DNA of 64,000 nucleotides from Lewinella cohaerens DSM 23179. Lineage in GTDB: Bacteria; Bacteroidota; Bacteroidia; Chitinophagales; Saprospiraceae. Location: contig NZ_KB903609.1 of NCBI RefSeq assembly GCF_000379805.1, forward strand, positions 110,573 through 174,572. Reading direction: 5' to 3'. The notes beneath the pieces were generated by a model that searched no databases, was not told where the DNA came from, and was given only the letters and a program-made list of their open reading frames with translations. This document shows, piece by piece, positions 51,862 through 61,244 of this stretch (its first letter is position 1; every line of letters starts with the position of its first letter). A program made the translations under genes and the position numbers.

Positions 51862-52325
51862 TACTCACTTGGGTTGATACCCTTCAATACCTAAAAAAAG
51901 GCATAGAGGGGTTGTAGATTGAGGTGGGCCAAGGGGGACTCTCACAACTCTATCTAAAAACTTTTTTAACTGGGTGGAATGTTTGTTCAGAGTGAGGCAA
52001 TTAAGCCTAATTGGGTAAAAATCTAAGCTAGTTGTTCTGTTCTATACTGCAAAAAACGGCTTTTTTAGCGCTATCGTCTCTATTCAGACTAAAAAAAACA
52101 TATATTTTTCTATATATTTTTTATTCGTATAAAAAAATAATTCTATATCATTCTCTGTAATAACTCCTTTACGTCCTTGTTATTAGCAACAATAATGGTT
52201 TCTCAGAAAGGCATCTCTTCCTACTTCTTGTAATAAAAGGGAGCTCGCAAAAAATAATCTACACTCCTTCCTACAAATTTTACTTGTGTAGCCCAATCCA
52301 GCCTTCTAGCAAAAAAATGTGGGAT
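51862..52325. other. AT-rich gene-free stretch
   Basis: No reading frame of note in this stretch. The centre (52081-52150) is extremely AT-rich with A and T runs. Nothing recognisable as RNA gene or promoter for a known neighbour; it lies downstream of the nucleoside transporter gene and upstream of the LuxI/FeeM-like gene. Confidence 0.4.
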
Positions 52326-53663
52326 TTAAATAAACAACCCAGCAATAGCCCCCGTAAGGAAACAGGCAATGGTCCCCCCTATCAAAGCTTTAATACCAAA
52401 TGAGGTTAAGGTATTTCGTTGTCCGGGAGCTAAAGAGCCAATGCCTCCAATCTGAATGCCAATGGAGGCAAAATTGGAAAATCCACACAACGCATAAGTT
52501 GCGATAATAACAGATTTCTCGTTTTTGAGCAATCCCTCTACGAGGATTCCCTGAAACTGTTCATAAGCTACAAATTCATTGATCACCGTTTTCAGGCCTA
52601 GCAATTGCCCAACGACTGTAATATCTTCAAAAGGGACACCCAAGATCCAGGCAAAAGGAGCAAAAACCATTGCTAACAAGTAGGTGAAGCTAAAGCCTTC
52701 AAAACGCCCGCCTGTAGAAAGTGATATTTGCTCATTCCAGTCGCTAACACTCGGATTAAACCAAGCCACCGCTCCATTAAGCAAATCTGTTACGCTAAGG
52801 AAAATTTCATTCATCATGAAAATCATAGCCGTAAAAACCAACAACATTGCCCCGACATTCACCGCAAGGCGCAATCCATCAGTAGTACCCCGAGAAATAG
52901 CGTCTAATAAATTAGAAGCCTCTCCATCAGCCATTTCCAACTGCTTTTCGAGATCCTCATCTCGTTCCGTTTCTGGAAAAAGCATCTTAGCTGCAACGAT
53001 TGCTGCTGGTGCAGAGATAATTGACGCCGTAAGTAAATGCTTGGCAAAAAAGAGTTTTGTTGCCTCGTCTGTTCCACCAAGGTAGCCCACGTACGCAACG
53101 AAAACACTACCGGCGATAGTGGCCATCCCACCTGTCATCAGACAGAGGATTTCCGACTTGGTCATTTTTTCCAAATAGGGCTTTACAACTAAAGGTGCCT
53201 CCGTTTGACCAATAAATACGTTTGCTGCTGCTGCGAGACTCTCTGGACCAGACAATCCCATTGTGCGTGTCAGCAACCAAGCCAGACCATAAACGATTTT
53301 TTGCAAGATGCCCAGATAATAGAGTACCGCCGTTAGTGCACTAAAAAACACGATCGTCGGTAATACCTGAAAAGCAAAGATGTAGCCGAAGGAACTCATG
53401 TCTGTAACAATGTTACCAAACATGAATTGCGAGCCAGCTGCCGTAAAGGCAATTACACTGGTAAAGCCCTTTGAAATCCAGTCAAAGATGCTGCTAACAC
53501 CTGGCACAATTAAAATAAAAAAGGCCAGCATTAATTGCAGGCCCATTCCTATGGTTACCAAGCGCCAGTTGATAGCTTTACGATCACTACTTAATAAGTA
53601 GCAAATACCGAGTAAAACAGTTACTCCAAGGCTCGCGCGAAAAAGGTCGTTCAAAAAGTCCAT
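52326..53663 (-). CDS. Concentrative nucleoside transporter (NupC/CNT family)
   Basis: A 445-residue inner-membrane carrier importing nucleosides with protons or sodium. Family motifs: AAANVFIGQTEAPLVVKPYL near residue 145, LMTGGMATIAGSVFVAYV near 175, and ALCGFSNFASIGIQIGGIGSLAP near 392 (in parts). The length fits. It is divergent from the uridine-kinase-like gene, so uptake and phosphorylation of pyrimidine nucleosides may be coordinated. Confidence 0.93.
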   Translation of the reverse strand: MDFLNDLFRASLGVTVLLGICYLLSSDRKAINWRLVTIGMGLQLMLAFFILIVPGVSSIFDWISKGFTSVIAFTAAGSQFMFGNIVTDMSSFGYIFAFQVLPTIVFFSALTAVLYYLGILQKIVYGLAWLLTRTMGLSGPESLAAAANVFIGQTEAPLVVKPYLEKMTKSEILCLMTGGMATIAGSVFVAYVGYLGGTDEATKLFFAKHLLTASIISAPAAIVAAKMLFPETERDEDLEKQLEMADGEASNLLDAISRGTTDGLRLAVNVGAMLLVFTAMIFMMNEIFLSVTDLLNGAVAWFNPSVSDWNEQISLSTGGRFEGFSFTYLLAMVFAPFAWILGVPFEDITVVGQLLGLKTVINEFVAYEQFQGILVEGLLKNEKSVIIATYALCGFSNFASIGIQIGGIGSLAPGQRNTLTSFGIKALIGGTIACFLTGAIAGLFI

Positions 53664-53682
53664 ACGGTCAATTAGTTCCAGC

Positions 53683-53690
53683 CAAAAGTA
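53683..53690 (-). promoter_or_regulatory. Probable -7 box of the nucleoside transporter gene
   Basis: CAAAAGTA on the plus strand gives TACTTTTG on the minus strand, 20 bases before the start at 53663; the same octamer serves the divergent kinase gene. Confidence 0.4.
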
Positions 53691-53762
53691 AGTAAACTAT
53701 TTGTAACATCCCGAATGATTTTTCTTTTCCCTCATTCGTTTTATCCTCTTGGCGGAAAGCCT

Positions 53763-53770
53763 TACTTTTG
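53763..53770 (+). promoter_or_regulatory. Probable -7 box of the uridine-kinase-like gene
   Basis: TACTTTTG with TTTT at 53739-53742 upstream (20-base gap), 21 bases before the ATG at 53791. It lies inside the longer reading frame that starts at 53749 and so supports the later start. Confidence 0.4.
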
Positions 53771-53790
53771 GCCGAACCTACCTCTTCAGG

Positions 53791-54471
53791 ATGAAACCAT
53801 TTATTATTGGGATTACCGGCGGCAGTGGATCCGGCAAAACCACTTTTATTCGCTCACTTAGGGAACACTTCCCCGAAGAACACCTTTGCGTAATTTCTCA
53901 AGACGATTATTATCGTCCCAGAGAAGAGCAAAAGAGCGATAAAATGGGCATTACCAATTTCGATCTTCCTCGATCAATTGACAAAAAAGCCTTCATCAAA
54001 GATGTAGGACGCCTTATTAAAGGAGAAATCGTAGAGCGCCAAGAGTATACTTTCAATAACGAAAAGGCTACTCCCAAAATGCTAACCTTCCACCCTACTC
54101 CCATTATTATAGTGGAAGGGCTTTTTGTTTTCCATTTCCGTAAAATGAGACGACACCTTGATTTGAAGATTTACCTTCACGCCAAGGAAAACCTGAAGGT
54201 TATCCGCCGAATAAAAAGAGACCGGGTTGAGCGTAACTACCCACTTGAAGATGTACTATACCGCTACGAAAACCATGTGCTTCCCGCCTTCGAAAAGTAC
54301 ATCAAACCTTACATGGACGAAGCAGACCTTATCATTAACAACAATACCCAGCTCCAGATGGGACTGCGGGTTGTACAGGGTTTCCTAGACCACTATCTTT
54401 ACGAACACAGGAAGAAAATAAAAAAACTAGCTCCTGGCAAACCTGTAAATGGAGGTCAAGAGCTAGTTTAG
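53791..54471 (+). CDS. udk: Uridine kinase-like P-loop kinase
   Basis: A 226-residue cytosolic kinase that would phosphorylate uridine or cytidine to the monophosphate. P-loop GITGGSGSGKTTF near residue 6, SQDDYYRP near 35, TNFDLPRSIDKK near 52, and RIKRDRVERNYPLEDVL near 137, which is the lid of the Udk/PRK family. The longer frame from 53749 would place its N-terminus across the promoter box, so the later ATG is used. Convergent with the gene at 54485. Confidence 0.88.
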   Translation: MKPFIIGITGGSGSGKTTFIRSLREHFPEEHLCVISQDDYYRPREEQKSDKMGITNFDLPRSIDKKAFIKDVGRLIKGEIVERQEYTFNNEKATPKMLTFHPTPIIIVEGLFVFHFRKMRRHLDLKIYLHAKENLKVIRRIKRDRVERNYPLEDVLYRYENHVLPAFEKYIKPYMDEADLIINNNTQLQMGLRVVQGFLDHYLYEHRKKIKKLAPGKPVNGGQELV

Positions 54472-54484
54472 ACGCTGGTATTTT

Positions 54485-55378
54485 CTAATCCGCCACAATG
54501 GCAATCTTCATATCCGGGCTGACCGCCAGTCGAGAGATATTAGTGATATTGTAATACCGTAGATCGGCAATTTCAATCCAGTCTTCATCACGAAAACGGT
54601 TGAATTTATAAATTTTACTGCCTCTTCCCATGATGTAGGAACCATCAGGTAGCACTGCGAAGTCCTCTACCCCACCCAAGCTGGTAATTATAGGTTGCGG
54701 AGTGAGGTTCCCACGTCGATATAATGATAGCTCCATGATTTGCCAGGCACCAGCTTCATTACGTTGCACAAAAGATAAATTTCCATTAGGAAGCTTTCTG
54801 ATACAACGTCCAACATCTGTTGCCAATGGAATAAGGTCATCGGTATCAACATTGGCCAATGCCAAGTAACTGGGATTATCCACAACAAATACGGCTACCT
54901 CTTTGCTATTTATCCAGCAGTAGTATCCAATTCCCTGGAGATATTTGAATACCGGTTTGCCATTAGTCAATCGATCCATCGGGAATTGCCACAAGCGGAT
55001 AACCGTATCACGCCCTATATACTCTTGGCGAATGGCCGAGAAATTATAAAAATCAGGCATCCGTGTAGGAGAAAACTCTCCTTCTGCGGTTTCGGTAACT
55101 CGTAACTTTGTCCGGTCTTTCAAGTTCAACAAATACAGCTCCGGTTGCTGCATTGAAGGCAACTGTGCAGAGATGTACAACTCATCATTCGTGAAGAAAG
55201 ACGGTTGGTTATTGTAGCCATCAGCATTGAAAGCCGTCAGGTACTGTGGTTGATTAAACTCAAAAATACTATCAGATACCTGCTTCATATTGAAGAGGTA
55301 AACATTAGATTGAGGCAATTGAGCCATTACCGAAATGCTACAAAAAAATAATGCGAAGAAAGAGATGTACTTCGTCAT
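54485..55378 (-). CDS. Secreted beta-propeller-like (TolB-type) protein
   Basis: A 297-residue exported protein; signal peptide MTKYISFFALFFCSISVMAQ starts at the ATG at 55378, and a TACATTTG box lies 19 bases before it, so the longer start at 55414 is rejected. The mature part has repeated strand blocks of the TolB/WD40 kind (FFTNDELYISAQL, LYLLNLKDRTKLRVT, LPNGNLSFVQ, LPDGSYIMGRGSKIYKF, LAVSPDMKIAIV). It may bind a protein or ligand in the periplasm. Function unknown. Confidence 0.75.
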   Translation of the reverse strand: MTKYISFFALFFCSISVMAQLPQSNVYLFNMKQVSDSIFEFNQPQYLTAFNADGYNNQPSFFTNDELYISAQLPSMQQPELYLLNLKDRTKLRVTETAEGEFSPTRMPDFYNFSAIRQEYIGRDTVIRLWQFPMDRLTNGKPVFKYLQGIGYYCWINSKEVAVFVVDNPSYLALANVDTDDLIPLATDVGRCIRKLPNGNLSFVQRNEAGAWQIMELSLYRRGNLTPQPIITSLGGVEDFAVLPDGSYIMGRGSKIYKFNRFRDEDWIEIADLRYYNITNISRLAVSPDMKIAIVAD

Positions 55379-55396
55379 AGGTGAATTTCTTTTCCT

Positions 55397-55404
55397 CAAA
55401 TGTA
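55397..55404 (-). promoter_or_regulatory. -7 box of the TolB-like gene
   Basis: CAAATGTA on the plus strand is TACATTTG on the minus strand, 19 bases before the chosen start. Confidence 0.4.
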
Positions 55405-55600
55405 GCATATCCACTGGTATTTGAAAAGTGGATGGTACATTAATGACAATTTTCTATCTTGAGAATGGATGAAAATCGCTCGTCTTCTTCCAGATCAAGC
55501 CAAGATCGTACGCAGGCTTACCTGAAAAGCCTTGGTGAAATTAACCGCAAAGAAGCATTTATTTTAATGACATGGTGGCTGATCATCCTCGCCTTTAGGC

Positions 55601-55608
55601 TATATTTG
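55601..55608 (+). promoter_or_regulatory. -7 box of gpsA
   Basis: TATATTTG matches TAnnTTTG, 25 bases before the ATG at 55633. It falls inside the longer in-frame extension from 55459, which supports the shorter protein. Confidence 0.4.
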
Positions 55609-55632
55609 CCTGTAACATCAAGTCAGAATATT

Positions 55633-56679
55633 ATGTCAGCAGTTATGGGGAAGCCCGTTGGGGTCATTGGCGGAGGGAGTTTTGGAACAGCGATTGCTAA
55701 CCTCCTTGCCTACAATACGGACGTGATCCTGTATGCACGAAAAGAAGAAGTCGTTAATCAAATCAATGAGCGAGAAGAACGACATGGCATTATATTACCT
55801 GAAAGAGTTACCGCCACATCGGACCCCGCAGAAATAGCGGCTCGCTGCCATCTGCTATTTCCGGTGGTGCCCTCTAGTGGTTTTCGGTCGATGATGCGAG
55901 ACATGGCCCCCTATTTAAGGCCTTACCATATCCTGATACACGCAACCAAAGGCTTCGATGTCCACGGCATGGCAGAATCAGAAATCGAAGAAAAAGGAAT
56001 TACCCGCAGCTATGTCAGTACTATTTCAGAAGTCATCAGAGAGGAAAGTGTTGTGGTTAGATTAGGCTGTTTATCTGGACCTAACCTCGCTAAAGAAATA
56101 CTGGAAGGGCAACCAACCGCCACCCTCATTGCCAGTAAGTTCGACGAAGTCATTTCCGCAGGAAAATCAGTATTAAGCAGTCCTGTTTTTCATGTTTTTG
56201 GTTCTTATGACCTTTTAGGTGCGGAACTGGCTGGTGCTTTAAAAAACACAATCGCATTGGGGTCAGGAATACTAAAAGGGTACGGCTTGGGAAAAAACAT
56301 CCAGGCTATGCTCTTGACCAGAGGCCTGATGGAGATGGTCTATTTTGGCAAAGCGATGGGTTCCGAAGCTGAAGCTTTTTTCGGTACTGCTGGTATTGGT
56401 GACTTGATCGCTACTGCTACGAGTAAGAAGAGCCGAAATTATACTTTCGGATTTCGCATTGGTAGTGGAGAATCTCTGGAGCAGGTTTCCAATACCATGC
56501 CTGAATTAGCCGAAGGCGTAAGGACTTTACGTATCACTCGCCACCTGGCCAAGCATTATAAACTGAGGGTTCCCATCACAGAAATGCTTTATCGAATTGT
56601 CTTCGAAGATTTCCCGATCCAAAAAGCCATGGATTATCTAATGAGTTTCCCTTACGATGTAGACGTTGATGTCCTATAA
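55633..56679 (+). CDS. gpsA: Glycerol-3-phosphate dehydrogenase [NAD(P)+]
   Basis: A 348-residue cytosolic enzyme making sn-glycerol-3-phosphate for phospholipid synthesis. The dinucleotide fold begins with VGVIGGGSFGTAIANLL, and the catalytic region AGALKNTIALGSGILKGYGLG with its lysine, and GTAGIGDLIATATSKKSRNY, are visible. The reading frame continues upstream to 55459, but that stretch lacks family similarity and carries the promoter box; the usual length also fits the start chosen. Confidence 0.93.
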   Translation: MSAVMGKPVGVIGGGSFGTAIANLLAYNTDVILYARKEEVVNQINEREERHGIILPERVTATSDPAEIAARCHLLFPVVPSSGFRSMMRDMAPYLRPYHILIHATKGFDVHGMAESEIEEKGITRSYVSTISEVIREESVVVRLGCLSGPNLAKEILEGQPTATLIASKFDEVISAGKSVLSSPVFHVFGSYDLLGAELAGALKNTIALGSGILKGYGLGKNIQAMLLTRGLMEMVYFGKAMGSEAEAFFGTAGIGDLIATATSKKSRNYTFGFRIGSGESLEQVSNTMPELAEGVRTLRITRHLAKHYKLRVPITEMLYRIVFEDFPIQKAMDYLMSFPYDVDVDVL

Positions 56680-56736
56680 TATTCTTTATCTTGCGAACCT
56701 ATATTTCCTGTATTATACCTATTGAAAAACTATAAC

Positions 56737-59235
56737 ATGCGTTTTAACCTATCCTCTTTTGTGCCGCACTTGGCTGCCTTGGGTATTTTTATTGTGGTTT
56801 CCATTTTTTACTTCACCCCACAATTCTCCGGAAAGGTCATCGAACAAGGTGACGTTATGGGCTACCGAGGCATGTCTCAGGAGCTACGTGCCTACAAAGA
56901 TGCCACCGGCGAAGAAGCCCTCTGGACCAACTCTATGTTTGGTGGAATGCCTGCTTATCAAATCAATACGGTTAGCAGTGGTAATTACGTAAAAAAACTA
57001 GAACGAGTAGTACGTATGTTTATCAAGCCTCCTGCTGGTCAGTTTATCGCAGCGATGGTTTGTTTTTATGTATTAATGGTTTTACTTGGTGTAAACTCTT
57101 GGTTGAGTATTATCGGGGCCATTGCCTTTGGTTTTGCAACCAATAACCTAGTGCTTTTCGAAGCAGGGCACGAAACGAAGCTACGTACCATCTCTTACTT
57201 GCCATTGGTTGCCAGTGGTATGTTGTTGGCTTTTCGCAAACGATACCTCCTCGGTGGCATCTTATTTGGCATTGGCTTAGGTATGGATTTGGCCGCTAAC
57301 CACGTCCAAATGACCTACTATTTCTTTCTCACAGTATTAATCTGGGGAGTAGCAGAATTGATCAGCAATATTAAAAACAAAACCCTTCCTCATTTTGGCA
57401 AAGCGGCAGCGGTACTGATTGTTGGCGGACTACTTGCCCTTGGCTCAGCAGCGTCTAACCTTTGGGTTACCTATGAATATGCGGAAGATACTATGCGGGG
57501 TGAGCCCATCTTGGAGCAAGAAGCCAGTGCTGCCCCTGCTTCCAGTAGTGAAGTTAATGGCCTCGACTGGGATTATGCAATGCAATGGAGCAACAATACC
57601 TTAGATGTTTTCTCTGGATTTATTCCTGGTGTCGTTGGTGGTGGATCAGCACAGCCTACAACTAGTGATTCTCCTTACGGACAAGCACTTCGGCGGCTAG
57701 GTGCTGGACAAGGAAAGACTTTTGATGCTCCGCTATATTGGGGCGGCTTACCCTTTACTAGTGGGCCTATTTACTTTGGAGCTATCATGGTATTGTTCTT
57801 CTTGGTAGGATTATTTCTGGTAGAGGGCCCTGTAAAATGGTGGCTAGCGCTGGGTACGCTATTTACAATTTTGCTTTCTCTAGGAAATAACCTGGAAGGA
57901 TTTAACCATTTCATTTTTGACACCTTCCCTCTTTACAATAAATTTCGAACACCAAATTCGGTCCTTAGTGTAACCTCACTCCTGATTCCAATTTTAGCGA
58001 TACTTGGCCTGAACGAAATATTTAGCGGCAAAGCCGACAAAGCCAAAGCTATTCGAGCCCTGGCGATTGGCGGTGGTATTAGTGCTGCAATTGCACTATT
58101 TTTTGCAATCGTTGGTCCTGGCATGTTTGACTTTGTTAATCCTCGTGATGCCCAACAATTTGGACAAGCAGACCCTCAGGTGATTCAAACACTTATGACA
58201 GGCCTCGCAGATACGAGAGCCGATCTGATGCGGTCGGACTCGCTCCGAAGTCTAATCCTTGTAGCATTGGCTGCGGGTTTGGTTTACTTCTATATTCAGG
58301 ATAAACTAAAATTAACACCTGTACTCATTGGTTTGGGGGTGTTGACTATTTTTGATCTCTTCGGTGTAGGAATGCGCTACCTTAATCAGGATGATTTCAA
58401 AAGACCTACTTCTATTAGTCAGTATTTTGCGCCACGGGCAGTAGACCAGCAAATACTACAAGATAAGGATCCTCATTATCGGGTTTTTGATGCTACGGTT
58501 AACACCTTCAACTCGGCCCAATCATCTTACCACCACAAGATGATAGGTGGCTACCATGCTGCTAAGCTCCAGCGTTTCCAGGATTTGATTGATCGTCATA
58601 TCACACGAGGAAACCAAGGGGTACTCGATATATTAAATACGAAATACTTCATCATTCCTGGCCCCGAAGGACAACCTACTGTTCAGCAAAACCCTGGTGC
58701 GTTAGGAAATGCCTGGCTCGTAGATTCTATTGTTGTTGTCCCTAATGCTAACGTAGAAATAGATGGCTTGGAGTACCTTCCGCTAGAGCGGGCAGCTGTC
58801 GTACATCAAGAATTCGATAGCTATGTAAACACACTCAAGCCCACAGGGCAAGGTGCTGTACGCTTGACAGAATACCGCCCTGATCGACTTACTTACGAAA
58901 GCAATGCGGCTCAAGAAGAACTGGCCGTCTTTTCAGAAATCTGGTACGGCCCCGATAAAGGCTGGCAAGCTTACATTGATGGAGAGCCTGTAGAGCACAT
59001 CAGAGTTGATTATGCTTTACGTGGTCTAAAAATCCCTGAAGGTGTTCACGAGATCGTCTTCGAATTTGCTCCTCGAAAATACTTCCTGGGTAAAACGATC
59101 TCAACGATTTCTTCTCTTGCTTTGATTTTGGCCTTAATCGCGTTCATCGTCTGGACAATTAAAAACCAAGCACCAGCTTTGGCTACTGAACCAGCAACCA
59201 AGCCTGCAACCAAACCCAAGTCAAAGAAAAAGTAG
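56737..59235 (+). CDS. YfhO-family large membrane protein
   Basis: An 832-residue integral membrane protein. About 12 helices follow an early periplasmic loop with the conserved GDVMGYRGMSQEL and TNSMFGGMPAYQI; a long C-terminal periplasmic part (from about residue 555: FKRPTSISQYFAPRAVDQQIL) ends in a last helix and a lysine/proline-rich tail (KPATKPKSKKK). YfhO proteins act in glycosylation of cell-envelope polymers in Firmicutes; here the partner is unknown. A TTG at 56722 is a possible earlier start. A strong hairpin follows. Confidence 0.85.
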   Translation: MRFNLSSFVPHLAALGIFIVVSIFYFTPQFSGKVIEQGDVMGYRGMSQELRAYKDATGEEALWTNSMFGGMPAYQINTVSSGNYVKKLERVVRMFIKPPAGQFIAAMVCFYVLMVLLGVNSWLSIIGAIAFGFATNNLVLFEAGHETKLRTISYLPLVASGMLLAFRKRYLLGGILFGIGLGMDLAANHVQMTYYFFLTVLIWGVAELISNIKNKTLPHFGKAAAVLIVGGLLALGSAASNLWVTYEYAEDTMRGEPILEQEASAAPASSSEVNGLDWDYAMQWSNNTLDVFSGFIPGVVGGGSAQPTTSDSPYGQALRRLGAGQGKTFDAPLYWGGLPFTSGPIYFGAIMVLFFLVGLFLVEGPVKWWLALGTLFTILLSLGNNLEGFNHFIFDTFPLYNKFRTPNSVLSVTSLLIPILAILGLNEIFSGKADKAKAIRALAIGGGISAAIALFFAIVGPGMFDFVNPRDAQQFGQADPQVIQTLMTGLADTRADLMRSDSLRSLILVALAAGLVYFYIQDKLKLTPVLIGLGVLTIFDLFGVGMRYLNQDDFKRPTSISQYFAPRAVDQQILQDKDPHYRVFDATVNTFNSAQSSYHHKMIGGYHAAKLQRFQDLIDRHITRGNQGVLDILNTKYFIIPGPEGQPTVQQNPGALGNAWLVDSIVVVPNANVEIDGLEYLPLERAAVVHQEFDSYVNTLKPTGQGAVRLTEYRPDRLTYESNAAQEELAVFSEIWYGPDKGWQAYIDGEPVEHIRVDYALRGLKIPEGVHEIVFEFAPRKYFLGKTISTISSLALILALIAFIVWTIKNQAPALATEPATKPATKPKSKKK

Positions 59236-59253
59236 CAAATTTTGAACCAGATG

Positions 59254-59287
59254 AACTGGACTTTAGCCATTTGGCTAAAGTCCAGTT
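59254..59287. terminator. Long perfect hairpin between convergent genes
   Basis: AACTGGACTTTAGCC (59254-59268) is fully complementary to 59273-59287 with a 4-base loop. It ends the YfhO-type gene and, from the other side, the gene at 59300. The GGACTT/AAGTCC core resembles repeats at 3657 and 35732. Confidence 0.75.
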
Positions 59288-59299
59288 TATGTTTTGGGC

Positions 59300-60064
59300 T
59301 TACCACTCCCCTATTTCGTACTTCTTTGCGGACTCGAATACCTGATCCGGCACATGCTCAAATACGCCAATATCCGTTAATTGCCCGCGACCACGATTGC
59401 CGGAAAGGAGAATCTTTCCGTAGGTATTGTAATCTGCCCAAGGAGTGACAAAACGCGGCTCATTGTCATTAAATTGGGTATAAAACAACCATTCTATTAT
59501 CAATTTGTTGTCATTGTCTATTTTGACCCAATATTTATTCTCTGGAGTATCCCCTACCCCATCAAACGTAAGCTGTAAGGTATGCTCAATCGTATCACCA
59601 CGGGTTTCCTCCCCCAGGTACTTCAGGGTCACACCCGAATCTTTTAGCTTGTAAGGCATTACTAACCAATAAGAGTCATTGATCCAGATGCTTTTAGCTC
59701 TGGCCGTATATTTAGTAATACTATCCGCTTCTGTCAAGTAAGCTCCGTTCTGCCATATCTTCCCCTCGCCGGTATTTATGTCAACCAGGTAAACCTCATC
59801 TGTGTCAGTAAAGTCGATACGTACATTTCCCGTCCATTTATCCCAAAGCAGGGTACGGCGTCCAAAAAAAGTCCATCGAATAAAGCGGGTATTATCCCAA
59901 GCAAGCCGCCCGCCCATACTTTCCATAACTTCATCAGCCAACTCAATAGCTTGCTGGTCAGAAGCAGCATTATTAAAGCCTTCTGCTGGCGGGTTATCTG
60001 ATTGCGCAAAAGAAAAAGTGAGTAGACAAAAGAAGACCGTAATAGTTGTCAAAAAAGTTTTCAT
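59300..60064 (-). CDS. Secreted protein of unknown function (LolA/LolB-like beta fold possible)
   Basis: A 254-residue exported protein from the ATG at 60064; the signal peptide is MKTFLTTITVFFCLLTFSFAQ. The mature part reads as an unclosed beta-barrel plan with WDNTRFIRWTFFGRRTLLWDKWTG, VRIDFTDTDEVYLVDI and YWLVMPYKLKDSGV (each in parts), as in LolA-like or lipoprotein-carrier folds. The short aromatic-rich strands and the phrase LTFDGVGDTPENKYWVKID point to a hydrophobic-ligand binder; this is inference. Confidence 0.7.
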   Translation of the reverse strand: MKTFLTTITVFFCLLTFSFAQSDNPPAEGFNNAASDQQAIELADEVMESMGGRLAWDNTRFIRWTFFGRRTLLWDKWTGNVRIDFTDTDEVYLVDINTGEGKIWQNGAYLTEADSITKYTARAKSIWINDSYWLVMPYKLKDSGVTLKYLGEETRGDTIEHTLQLTFDGVGDTPENKYWVKIDNDNKLIIEWLFYTQFNDNEPRFVTPWADYNTYGKILLSGNRGRGQLTDIGVFEHVPDQVFESAKKYEIGEW

Positions 60065-60146
60065 AGTCGTGATTGATGTGAACATGAATTATCCCGAGGT
60101 CACAACCTCTCCAACAGCTTTTGTATAGCTTTGTTTCAAATAAAAA

Positions 60147-60179
60147 TCCCCTGGTCCTCCATAAAAGAGCACCAGGGGA
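60147..60179 (-). terminator. Terminator of the helix-hairpin-helix/OmpA operon
   Basis: TCCCCTGGT (60147-60155) and ACCAGGGGA (60171-60179) form a nine-pair stem; on the minus strand a TTTTTA run follows. It lies 34 bases beyond the stop of the gene at 60213. Confidence 0.75.
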
Positions 60180-60212
60180 ATGATTTAGCGCTAAATACGC
60201 TCCGAAAGAAAC

Positions 60213-61217
60213 TTACTTAGTAGGATTCTTTCCTCCGGAAAGGAAATCCTGATAAGTTTTAAGTTCATCCCATTTACCAGCAGCAGCAAGGTTTGCTTGC
60301 TTGGCCCAGGTAGATGGGGCAGCCAGGCGATAGCGGTCACCGGCAGCATCGAGGACACCTTGAAGCGTTTCAACACTTGCGGCAGCCATATCAGACCAGT
60401 TTTTGATACCTGCCTCCTTTAGCAGACCTTCAATCTTAGGGCCTATGCCTTCAACGATCTTCAAATCCTCCGGATTGGTAGAATAACCCAATTTCTTAAC
60501 GATCAGTTTCTCTACCTTAGATGGTGAAGCAAAGTCGCCTTTGTTTTCTACACCTGCATCCAGAAACTTCTGGTATTCAATTAGTTCTTCCCACTTTCCT
60601 TCGTGAGCTAATTTACCTTGTTGTGGCCAAGTCTTAGGATTAGCCAAACGGTAACGTGAACCAGCAGCAGTAAGAATCTCTTGCAAACGCTCAACTGAAG
60701 TGCCTGCCAAAACGCCCCAATCAGCAATACCGCCGTCTTTCATCAAGCCTTCGATCTTCGGACCAACGCCTTCGATAATTTGGAGGTTATCAGCACCAAG
60801 GATACCAGCATAATTAATGCCATCGCCATCTACATCGCGGCTAGCCGCGATGCCTCCCGCAATGCCTAATGCTGTACCATCAGCATCGCCATCACCGTGT
60901 ACGGCAGCTTGAGCAGCCATTGCAGCTTTATCAGATTCGCACTTGGTAAGTTGGCCACGTAGGTGAGTGTTGTGCTTATTAGCCTCATCCAACTGGTATT
61001 TCAGGCTGGCCATATCCTTCTCTGCATTGGTCAACTGAGCATGAAGGCCATCGCGCTCAATGGAAAGGCGATCAATTTCATTTTGCTTGCCTTTGCAGAA
61101 CCATAGATGATGTAAAAGGGCTCCAAGTAAAAACGCACCGAGCGTCCAAATAGCCCACCATAAGCATAATGTACAACCACAGCATCCGGTTGCCTCAAGT
61201 AATAATATATTAGACAT
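60213..61217 (-). CDS. Membrane-anchored coiled-coil protein with duplicated helix-hairpin-helix domains
   Basis: A 334-residue protein. One membrane helix near residues 18-40 (LWWAIWTLGAFLLGALLHHLW), an adjacent cysteine-rich start (ATGCCGCTLC), a coiled coil at about 45-95 (IDRLSIERDGLHAQLTNAEKD), an Asp/Gly linker (HGDGDADG, SRDVDGDG), and two copies of a 75-residue unit, LQIIEGVGPKIEGLMKDGGI near 145 and LKIVEGIGPKIEGLLKEAGI near 252. The GVGPKIEGL hairpin is the DNA/RNA-binding HhH type, seen also in ribosomal S13 and DUF4332 proteins. It lies 27 bases behind the OmpA-family gene. Confidence 0.8.
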   Translation of the reverse strand: MSNILLLEATGCCGCTLCLWWAIWTLGAFLLGALLHHLWFCKGKQNEIDRLSIERDGLHAQLTNAEKDMASLKYQLDEANKHNTHLRGQLTKCESDKAAMAAQAAVHGDGDADGTALGIAGGIAASRDVDGDGINYAGILGADNLQIIEGVGPKIEGLMKDGGIADWGVLAGTSVERLQEILTAAGSRYRLANPKTWPQQGKLAHEGKWEELIEYQKFLDAGVENKGDFASPSKVEKLIVKKLGYSTNPEDLKIVEGIGPKIEGLLKEAGIKNWSDMAAASVETLQGVLDAAGDRYRLAAPSTWAKQANLAAAGKWDELKTYQDFLSGGKNPTK

Positions 61218-61244
61218 GATTATTTCTTTTTTTAGTAGTAAGAA

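Noticed and set aside
55459-55632. N-terminal extension of gpsA
   Set aside because: No GpsA homologue needs it, it carries the TATATTTG box at 55601, and the start at 55633 gives the usual length.
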